A stretch of DNA of 5,640 nt from the NCBI GenBank assembly GCA_003445035.1, contig DLVV01000248.1:1-5640 (forward strand). The letters run 5' to 3'. A model generated the notes under the pieces. That model saw only the letters and a list, made by a program, of their open reading frames with translations. It searched no databases and was not told the origin of the DNA. The translations under genes and the position numbers were made by a program. This document shows positions 1 to 5,640 of the stretch, piece after piece. The stretch comes from Planctomycetaceae bacterium. GTDB lineage: Bacteria > Planctomycetota > Planctomycetia > Planctomycetales > Planctomycetaceae. Numbering within the stretch: position 1 is the stretch's first letter; each line of letters starts with the position of its first letter.

Positions 1-2023
1 CCGGAGCTGCCGCACCCGGCTGAGCAGTCGCTGCAGCCACTTGCCGTGCACCGGGTGGAGTCGGTTTCCAGACAAATTCGATCTGGAATGTCGTCTTGTC
101 GACCTTTTCAAACTTGACGTTCTTGGCGGTGGTCTTCTTGGCTTTTGCCGCGGCAGGAGCTCCAAAGCCTCCGAACGCCGTTGACCCGGATCCGGTAGTA
201 GCACTCATCTTCACTCGACCGGTCGGATCGTAGTTGACCACATCACTCTTGAACAAAGTGATCGTCGGGTGCGTCACGCCCAGGGCCTTCATCTTCGGTT
301 GCCGCAGGTTGGTCAGCAGCGTGTTCTGCACATAGAACTGCAACTGGTCTCCAGCTGCCTGCCCCTTGTGGAAGTGCTCACCAATCAGGGTGAAGACGTA
401 TCCACTTCCCGCCGGTGGGGTCCCCTTGTCGGTCTCATCCATGTACGCCCTGCCATCGACCGACTGAAGGATCTTGTCGAACCAGCCGGTCTTGAGGTCA
501 CCGTGTCGCTTGTGAACGACATAAGAGACGTGGACCCGGTTTCGCCGAACCAGGTTCTGGATGTCCTTCTGATTCCCCACCTCGTAAGGAAGGCACTCGT
601 TGATCGCCTTGAGAATCTCGGGAATCAACTCCCGACGATCCGACCCACCCAGCAAGGTCTGCTGTCGACTCTGTTCGTCGTCGAAGGTCCCGACCAGGTT
701 GTCGTATTCGCCCTGTTTTCCGGTGATCTCGCCGTACGCCTTGTCACTGTCCTTGGCCGCCTTGACAACCGCCTCGTTCTGGATCGACCGGGCCACACAA
801 CCTCGTGGGACCATGTCGACAGCCATCACCGACAGCGCCAACGACGCGGCGAGCACCGCCCAGGGCTTCTTCTTCCGGATCAGGCGAGCCGTCTTGATCT
901 CGCTGGGCAACAACGTCGTGTGCACCCGGGTCACATCCAATGACTGCAGCGCCAGGCCCAGCGGCACCGAGAATGTCAGCACGTTGTCCTGGAATTCGGT
1001 CGAGTTGAGCACCTTCTCGCCGATGACCGCCTGCAGCGTTTCGGCTCGTTCGACGTCGTACTGCAGGCTCTGCTGCAGGAACTTCTGCAGGCCGGCCAGC
1101 TTGAAACCGTTGCCACAACCCAGCACCCGCACGATCTTCGCATCGCGGTTGACGCTCGAGAAGTAGCCAATCGATCGCTGGATCTCCGAGACGTACTCGT
1201 TGAAAACCGGCCTCAGTGCCTGGAAGACCGCCCGAGGATCCTCGGACTTCGTCGCGTGGCACTTGAGATGCTCGGCCTTGGCGAACGTCAGTTTCATCTC
1301 CTTGGTCAACGCCCGCGTGAAGTGGTTGCCTCCCAGCGGAACGTTGCGGATCCAGATCTTCGCCCCGTTGGTGATCAACAACGTCGTGTTGTCAGTTCCC
1401 ATGTCGAGCACGATCGTGTACCCGTCGTCGTCGGCCGGTTCCTCGTCGACCCGGACGCCCATCTGGTCGTAGCAGACGAAATTGTACAGGGCCAACGGCG
1501 CGATCTGGACGAGGTCGACTTCGAGTCCCGCGTCGAGAAACGGCTGCAGCGTCTCGAACACCTGCTCGCGTTTCATCGCGAACAGGCCGACCTCGGCATT
1601 GAGCATGTAGCCGCTGTCCTCGTCGACACTTCCGGAGATCTTCTGGAAGTCCCAAATGACATCGTCGAGATCAAACGGGATCTGCTGCTTCGCCTCGTAC
1701 TTGACGATCTCGGCAACCTTGTTCGACTCGACCGGCGGCAGGTTGATGAACCTCGCCAGGGAGGTCGGGCCGGGCAGGCTGATCGCCACCCTCGCCCCGT
1801 CCACGTCGTTGTTCTCGATGAACGTCTCGATCGCCTGAGGAATCAGTTCCTCGGGAACCGCATCGGGCTGGCTGAGAATCTTGGGGGCATCCGGATCGCC
1901 GTACTTGATGTACGCGTGGCCCATGGCCAGCACCTGGTCAGCCGCTTCGGCGTACCGCAGCTGCACCGCCTTCAGGCCGGCCTGGCCAATGTCAATTCCC
2001 CAAACGTCCTGGCTGTCGGCCAT
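1..2023 (-). CDS. pilM: Type IV pilus assembly protein PilM with C-terminal PilN-like extension (3' end outside window)
   Basis: This is a PilM-family actin-like ATPase, which in type IV pilus machines sits on the cytoplasmic side of the inner membrane and binds PilN. Visible nucleotide-fold motifs are WGIDIGQAGLKAVQL (residues 8-22, phosphate 1), IVLDMGTDNTTLLI (204-217, phosphate 2) and VLGCGNGFKLAGL (300-312, adenosine). The PilM-typical LPPVESNKVAEIVKYEAKQQ followed by IPF lies at 95-117. An LLP motif (371-373), the basic RLIRKKK (380-386) and one hydrophobic segment (about 387-405) come next. A charged, probably coiled stretch (about 411-450) and a mixed alpha/beta region (about 460-600, with ELIPEILKAINECLPYEVG) follow. 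An Ala/Gly/Lys-rich linker (608-634) precedes an Ala/Pro-rich end. Ordinary PilM is about 350 residues; here 674 are seen without a stop. The ATG at 2023 is chosen because motif 1 follows at once, with GGGAG ten bases upstream. PilM is secure; the PilN-like part is inferred. Confidence 0.9.
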   Translation of the reverse strand, partial: MADSQDVWGIDIGQAGLKAVQLRYAEAADQVLAMGHAYIKYGDPDAPKILSQPDAVPEELIPQAIETFIENNDVDGARVAISLPGPTSLARFINLPPVESNKVAEIVKYEAKQQIPFDLDDVIWDFQKISGSVDEDSGYMLNAEVGLFAMKREQVFETLQPFLDAGLEVDLVQIAPLALYNFVCYDQMGVRVDEEPADDDGYTIVLDMGTDNTTLLITNGAKIWIRNVPLGGNHFTRALTKEMKLTFAKAEHLKCHATKSEDPRAVFQALRPVFNEYVSEIQRSIGYFSSVNRDAKIVRVLGCGNGFKLAGLQKFLQQSLQYDVERAETLQAVIGEKVLNSTEFQDNVLTFSVPLGLALQSLDVTRVHTTLLPSEIKTARLIRKKKPWAVLAASLALSVMAVDMVPRGCVARSIQNEAVVKAAKDSDKAYGEITGKQGEYDNLVGTFDDEQSRQQTLLGGSDRRELIPEILKAINECLPYEVGNQKDIQNLVRRNRVHVSYVVHKRHGDLKTGWFDKILQSVDGRAYMDETDKGTPPAGSGYVFTLIGEHFHKGQAAGDQLQFYVQNTLLTNLRQPKMKALGVTHPTITLFKSDVVNYDPTGRVKMSATTGSGSTAFGGFGAPAAAKAKKTTAKNVKFEKVDKTTFQIEFVWKPTPPGARQVAAATAQPGAAAP

Positions 2024-2055
2024 CTTCGACTGGCTCCCGCGATTTAACCTCGTTC

Positions 2056-2061
2056 ATTCTA
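2056..2061 (-). promoter_or_regulatory. Candidate -10 element for the pilM-like gene
   Basis: On the minus strand this reads TAGAAT, five of six matches to the sigma-70 -10 consensus. It lies 32 bases upstream of the ATG at 2023, giving a short leader of roughly 25 bases. No convincing -35 hexamer lies 16-18 bases further upstream, so the call rests on the -10 alone and on the need for a promoter in this gap. Confidence 0.3.
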
Positions 2062-2134
2062 CAGCGAATCTCTCGAGATGCACCCGGAGACCGCCCGCAA
2101 ATCGAGACGAGTTGAATTGTTCTTTCGTAAGGCT

Positions 2135-2144
2135 ATCACGTGAT
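2135..2144. repeat. 10-bp perfect palindrome ATCACGTGAT
   Basis: ATCACGTGAT equals its own reverse complement and lies between the two divergent genes, about 75 bases upstream of the proposed pilM -10. It could be an operator half-site pair. A 10-bp palindrome is expected by chance roughly once per kilobase, so evidence for function is weak. Confidence 0.2.
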
Positions 2145-2257
2145 TTTCCGTCCGGTCAATCGAAACCAGCGACCAACGAAGGTTCGCAGGAATCGTCAGT
2201 TTGGACGACCGGACAACCGCTAGAGTTCCGCTGTTTTCACCGGTTTCCTCTGAACGC

Positions 2258-2286
2258 TTGGACGCCACCAGCGGTCCTACTACACT
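2258..2286 (+). promoter_or_regulatory. Candidate promoter for the GH38-like/cmk unit
   Basis: TTGGAC (2258-2263) and TACACT (2281-2286) are separated by 17 bases. The match is modest, three of six at -35 and four of six at -10. A start near 2293 would give a leader of about 125 bases before the ATG at 2419, containing both predicted hairpins. Planctomycete promoters are poorly captured by the E. coli consensus, so this is only a candidate. Confidence 0.22.
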
Positions 2287-2307
2287 CACAACCCCGACAA
2301 TCGTGCC

Positions 2308-2401
2308 GTGGGCGGGTCGAACTCCTCGAGATCACCGTCGGCGGTGACCTCGCCCACTGCAAACCTCTCGCCGAAATGCCGCTGGGGCGGTTCGGTTCGA
2401 G
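2308..2401 (+). promoter_or_regulatory. Predicted structured mRNA leader with two hairpins
   Basis: Two stem-loops can be drawn. In the first, 2308-2316 pairs with 2349-2357 (nine pairs, one G-U) and encloses a perfect six-pair stem TCACCG/CGGTGA (2332-2337 with 2342-2347) with a TCGG loop. In the second, CTCG (2367-2370) pairs with CGAG (2398-2401), CCGAA (2371-2375) with TTCGG (2391-2395), and CCGC (2379-2382) with GCGG (2387-2390). The second totals 13 pairs with bulges of three and two bases and a TGGG loop. It ends 17 bases before the ATG at 2419. No U-tract follows, so it is not a standard terminator. A role in translation or attenuation is inference; GC-rich DNA forms such stems readily. 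Confidence 0.3.
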
Positions 2402-2418
2402 CCAAATGGCAGACGGCC

Positions 2419-5400
2419 ATGAACCTCATACCAGACGGCCCCGAGAACCATCCTCCGAGCGATTCGAATCCAGACGAACAGCAGCCGTCGGACGAATTCA
2501 CGCCGGATGCTCCTGCGGACGGTTCCACTCCCGATCAGCAACAGACGCTCGAGACTCTCACTGACGTCGTCATCCTGATCCCCAGCCACAGCCTCGAGGA
2601 CTTTCCAACCGAGTTGGACGAGGACGAGGCCGCGAGCCTGCTGAATGCGTTCGCCGTGGCCTGGCACCCGCGACTGCTGGCGACCACCGGAGTGATTCCC
2701 AACTGGCAGCGGGCTGACGAGCCGACCGATCCCACCGCCGGCCAGTTGTTCCTGATCCCCACGGCCAGCACCGACTGGCTTGGTCACGACTGGGCCACTC
2801 GGGCCCGGGAAGCCGGCTGCGGCGTGATCACCGATCTCTCCGACCGTGACGAGATGGTCGCCGCCGCACTGTCGTTGCTCGGCGAAGACCGGGAAGCCAC
2901 ACCGCTGGACCCCGACCTCACCGCCGACTTCCTGGCCCTGGGCAGCTGTTACCTGCAGATGGAGTTGCTGACCCGGCACATGCACCACTTCGGCAACCTC
3001 GACGAGGTGTTCCTGCAACGCGAGGCGGTGATGGCCGCCGAATCGGTGATCGCTGAGGATCCCGAGACCGCTCGAACGCATCTCAAAAGCTGCTTCGAGT
3101 CGTTGCACGAGGCCCGCGAACGGTTCTACCCGGTCGACTGTTACCTCATCGACCTGTGCCTGATCGTCCCGGAAGTGGCCGACGAGCACTTCCGGAAGTT
3201 GCTGGTCGGAGAATTGCCGGTCAACCTGCTACTGCGAGCTGCCGACGCCGTGACAATCGTGGAGGAACATCCCGAGTTGGCCGGGCTGATTCGCGAGGCA
3301 TGGGAGCGGGAGACCATCGACGTGGTGGGAGGGGACCACGAGGAGATCCCCGTCCCGCTGGTGCCCCTGGACTCGCTGTTGTGGGACCTGCAACGGGGAC
3401 GCCGGACGCTGAAACAGCTCTTCGGTCGTGAACCGACCACCTGGGCCCGCCGCCGCTTCGGCCTGGCCAACCTGCTTCCCCAGCTGCTCTCCCGCAGCGG
3501 CTATCACTCGGCCCTCCACTTCCTGCTCGATGACGGACTCTATCCCGACAGCGAACAGAGCAAGTTGCGATGGGAAGGCTGTGACGGCACGGTGCTGGAC
3601 GCGATGTCGAGAATCCCCCTGGCGGCCGAGGGTGCGACCAGTTTCCTGAGGTTCCCGATGAGGATGGCCGAGTCGATGGAAGAGGACCAGTCGGCGGCAT
3701 TGATGCTCGCTCGCTGGCCGGAGATCGTCTCGCCGTGGTACGAGGACCTGGTAAGGATGCACGCCTACGCTCCCTGCCTGGGCCGCTTCGTCACCCTCGA
3801 CGACTACTTCCAGAACACCGACACCCCCGGCCGCATCTCCTCCTACAACGCCAGCGAGTACCTCGCCCCGTTCCTGACCCAATCGGTGGCCGGCCAGGAC
3901 CCCGACCCCGTCAGTCGCCACCTGGACCACTTCTCCCGCCGCGGCCGCTTCGATGCCGCCGCCTGGTGCGACAGCCTGTCCCAACTGCTGGCCGGCGTAC
4001 GGCTCGACGCTGACGGCCAGGCCGACCTCGAATCCCTGGTCGAAACCGCCGGGTGCGAGGGGGACGAGGAAGATCGCGAGCGGGCCGACTCGGCCGTCGA
4101 GACTTTCACAGAGGAAGCGACCGGAAGACTGGCCGGGTTGATCACCGGAGCGAGTGCCGCCACCGGGGAAACCGGCCAGTTGATCGTCAACACGCTCTCG
4201 TTCCCCCGCACCGTTGCGGTGGGATTGCCCGACGGCCACGCCGCACCGGCCGATACGCCCGGGCTCCGTGGCATCCAGGACACCGCCAACGGACGCCAGG
4301 CAATCATCGACCTGCCCGCCTCGGGATACACCTGGTTGCCGTCGTCTCCGGGCCCCGCCGAAACCGCCGACGAAAACGCCGCACTGGCGGACGAACTGTT
4401 GCTGCGAAACGAATTCTTCGAGGTGCACATCAACCCGCAGACCGGGGGCATCGAGAGGATCAAGGGCTACGGACGGCAGCCCAACGTGCTCAGCCAGCAA
4501 CTCGCCTTCCGCTTTCCCCGAGAACGGACCGTGCCGACCGGCGACGACGACGATGAGTCCCAGGAAACCAGCACCTGGTATTCGGAAATGGTCGGCCACG
4601 GGGTCGAGATACTCTCGGCCGGCCCCCACGTCGGAGAAATCCGTACCCACGGGGAAATCATCGACCAGTTGTCCGGAACGCGCATCGCCGGGTTCCGCCA
4701 GACGTTCCGTACGCTGAGATACCGGCCAAGTGTCGAAGTGGAGATTGAACTCGAACTCGACCAGCTCCCCGAGGGGGACCCCTGGAGCAATTACCTGTCG
4801 GCACGGTTCGCCTACGGCGACGCCACCGCGGCCATCACCCGCAGCGTGCTCGGCAGCGCCCAGCCGGCCGGGAACGACCGGTTCGAGAGTCCCTACTACG
4901 TCGAGATCGCCAACGAATCCAACCGCGTGACACTGGTCGCTCCCGGGATGCCGTTCTATCGCAAGACCGGAGACCGCATGATCGACGCGATCCTGGTCCC
5001 CGAAGGCGAACAGCGGCGGAAGTTCTCGATGACGATTACCGTCGACCAGGCCTACCCGATGCAGGAAGCCCTCGATCACCTGGTGCCTCCCGTGGTCCGT
5101 CACGGGGTGCCCGGCCCCCCCGCGGCCGGCGGCCAGGGATGGTTCTTTCACCTCGACAGCCGCAACGTCCAGATCACACGGGTGCTCGACCTGGCCGATC
5201 TGCCCAGTTGGACTCCCGATGAAACGGTCGACGACCCGATCGATGACGGATACGGAGATCTCGACGGCTCGGGGCAGCCTGAAACGGATCCGAACGAACA
5301 GGACCAGTGGTCGGAATACGACCAGCCCACCCTGCCCGACGGGTTTGGTTTCGCCGTGCGATTGCAGGAGACCGAGGGTCGACACCGCAGCACGACACTC

Positions 5401-5541
5401 CGATGCTGGCGAACGCCGATCATGGCCCGGCAGCGTGACTTCGAGGGCCGAACGCTGGCCGAGTTGCCAATCGAAGGCGATGGGGTGCGTGTCGACCTGA
5501 CCGCTCACGAAATCGCCGACATCGAATTGAGGTTCGACTGA
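2419..5541 (+). CDS. GH38 (alpha-mannosidase-like) family protein with degenerate catalytic residues
   Basis: A 1040-residue protein with GH38 architecture and no signal peptide or membrane segment, so probably cytoplasmic. After an acidic, Pro-rich N-terminus (1-45) comes ILIPSHSLEDFP (52-63), placed like the GH38 zinc motif (SHxDxxW type). The segment LWDLQRGRRTLKQLFGREP (321-339), then TTWARRRFGLANLLPQLL (340-357) and LRWEGCDGT (383-391), follows the GH38 pattern that normally holds the nucleophile in W-x-P-D-x-FG. The beta-sandwich half shows IVNTLSFPRT (589-598), LRNEFFEVHINPQTGGI (662-678), VLSQQLAF and a terminal ELRFD. R345 occupies the nucleophile Asp position and L59 a zinc Asp position, so classical mannosidase chemistry is unlikely. 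An acidic insert lies at about 935-974. The ATG at 2419 is preferred over the in-frame GTG at 2308, whose extra 37 residues look non-coding; neither has a strong Shine-Dalgarno. Family membership is well supported; function is unknown. Confidence 0.85.
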   Translation: MNLIPDGPENHPPSDSNPDEQQPSDEFTPDAPADGSTPDQQQTLETLTDVVILIPSHSLEDFPTELDEDEAASLLNAFAVAWHPRLLATTGVIPNWQRADEPTDPTAGQLFLIPTASTDWLGHDWATRAREAGCGVITDLSDRDEMVAAALSLLGEDREATPLDPDLTADFLALGSCYLQMELLTRHMHHFGNLDEVFLQREAVMAAESVIAEDPETARTHLKSCFESLHEARERFYPVDCYLIDLCLIVPEVADEHFRKLLVGELPVNLLLRAADAVTIVEEHPELAGLIREAWERETIDVVGGDHEEIPVPLVPLDSLLWDLQRGRRTLKQLFGREPTTWARRRFGLANLLPQLLSRSGYHSALHFLLDDGLYPDSEQSKLRWEGCDGTVLDAMSRIPLAAEGATSFLRFPMRMAESMEEDQSAALMLARWPEIVSPWYEDLVRMHAYAPCLGRFVTLDDYFQNTDTPGRISSYNASEYLAPFLTQSVAGQDPDPVSRHLDHFSRRGRFDAAAWCDSLSQLLAGVRLDADGQADLESLVETAGCEGDEEDRERADSAVETFTEEATGRLAGLITGASAATGETGQLIVNTLSFPRTVAVGLPDGHAAPADTPGLRGIQDTANGRQAIIDLPASGYTWLPSSPGPAETADENAALADELLLRNEFFEVHINPQTGGIERIKGYGRQPNVLSQQLAFRFPRERTVPTGDDDDESQETSTWYSEMVGHGVEILSAGPHVGEIRTHGEIIDQLSGTRIAGFRQTFRTLRYRPSVEVEIELELDQLPEGDPWSNYLSARFAYGDATAAITRSVLGSAQPAGNDRFESPYYVEIANESNRVTLVAPGMPFYRKTGDRMIDAILVPEGEQRRKFSMTITVDQAYPMQEALDHLVPPVVRHGVPGPPAAGGQGWFFHLDSRNVQITRVLDLADLPSWTPDETVDDPIDDGYGDLDGSGQPETDPNEQDQWSEYDQPTLPDGFGFAVRLQETEGRHRSTTLRCWRTPIMARQRDFEGRTLAELPIEGDGVRVDLTAHEIADIELRFD

Positions 5542-5559
5542 ACCGTGATGTCCAGGGAT

Positions 5560-5566
5560 GGGAAGG
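5560..5566 (+). promoter_or_regulatory. Shine-Dalgarno for cmk
   Basis: GGGAAGG lies ten bases before the ATG at 5577. An in-frame GTG at 5568 would begin only one base after this site, which is too close. This favours the ATG, giving a protein starting MIVTIDGPAGSGKST. Confidence 0.45.
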
Positions 5567-5576
5567 TGTGCCGGAG

Positions 5577-5640
5577 ATGATTGTCACGATCGACGGACCG
5601 GCCGGATCGGGCAAGAGCACCGCAGCCCGCGGACTGGCCG
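5577..5640 (+). CDS. cmk: Cytidylate kinase, N-terminal fragment (runs off window)
   Basis: Only the first 21 codons are present. They encode MIVTIDGPAGSGKST followed by AARGLA, with the P-loop GPAGSGKST at residues 7-15. The TIDGPAGSGKST start is characteristic of bacterial cytidylate kinase, which phosphorylates CMP and dCMP using ATP in the cytoplasm and is usually about 220-230 residues long. It starts 35 bases after the stop of the GH38-like gene on the same strand, with no terminator between, so co-transcription is likely. Other P-loop kinases could share part of this motif, but the IDGPAGSGKST context makes Cmk much the best call. Confidence 0.87.
   Translation, partial: MIVTIDGPAGSGKSTAARGLA

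Larger units (their letters stand above)
2024..2418. other. Divergent intergenic region between the pilM-like and GH38-like genes
   Basis: About 395 bases separate the two divergent start codons. The left half (about 2040-2165) is more AT-rich than the flanking genes and should carry the leftward promoter. The right part is GC-rich and forms hairpins. The GH38-like frame stays open upstream to a TGA at 2251-2253, so part of this stretch would be coding if the GTG at 2308 were used. A 76-codon frame on the minus strand across it (2059-2289) has no recognisable motif and is not called. No tRNA, riboswitch or strong intrinsic terminator was seen. Confidence 0.6.

Noticed and set aside
1256..2047. 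A 263-codon plus-strand frame antisense to the pilM-like gene (and a similar one at 269-943)
   Set aside because: The translations look like reverse-complement artefacts rich in Arg, Leu, Val and Asp. The minus strand carries uninterrupted PilM motifs.
2071..2078. Palindrome TCTCGAGA near the pilM promoter region
   Set aside because: Eight-base palindromes are common. It has no second copy or spacing pattern pointing to an operator.
2150..2214. Inverted repeat GTCCGGTC (2150-2157) and GACCGGAC (2207-2214)
   Set aside because: Eight bases with a 49-base spacer is near chance level in GC-rich DNA, and the match does not extend.
2332..3189. A 285-codon minus-strand frame over the 5' part of the GH38-like gene
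   Set aside because: It has no recognisable motif and shadows the real coding strand.
3229..5508. A 759-codon open frame on the minus strand, antisense to the GH38-like gene
   Set aside because: Its translation has no family motif and is rich in Gly, Val, Arg and Gln, as expected for the complement of a high-GC gene. The plus-strand frame has clear GH38 motifs throughout.
5548..5580. Ten-codon mini-frame (MSRDGKVCRR) whose TGA overlaps the cmk ATG
   Set aside because: It could suggest translational coupling, but it has no Shine-Dalgarno and frames this short occur by chance.

Overview
The window is about 60% GC and reads like a chromosome segment of a planctomycete. I base this on two things recalled from family knowledge: a long PilM-type protein beginning MADSQDVWGIDIGQAGLKAV, and a GH38-like protein carrying an 'IPSHSLEDFP' motif. 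No database search was possible, so the phylum is an inference.

Layout. Positions 1-2023 (minus strand) hold most of a PilM-family type IV pilus assembly ATPase. The reading frame is open for 674 codons and its 3' end lies beyond base 1. It is much longer than an ordinary PilM because an 'LLP' motif, a basic stretch, one membrane segment and a PilN-like periplasmic region follow the actin-like domain. Positions 2024-2418 are a divergent intergenic region with weak promoter candidates on both strands, a 10-bp palindrome, and two predicted hairpins just upstream of the rightward gene. Positions 2419-5541 (plus strand) encode a 1040-residue protein with the overall plan of glycoside hydrolase family 38 (alpha-mannosidase type). 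Its C-terminal beta-sandwich motifs are well preserved, but the catalytic nucleophile aspartate and a zinc-ligand aspartate appear to be replaced. Positions 5577-5640 are the first 21 codons of cytidylate kinase (cmk), 35 nt downstream and on the same strand, so probably in the same transcript.

How the genes relate. The pilM-like gene and the GH38-like/cmk pair point away from each other and need separate promoters. Nothing in the sequence ties pilus assembly to the other two genes. The most notable point is the apparent loss of GH38 catalytic residues in a full-length, undamaged reading frame, which suggests a pseudoenzyme or a changed activity. I found no RNA genes, mobile elements, CRISPR arrays or strong terminators.
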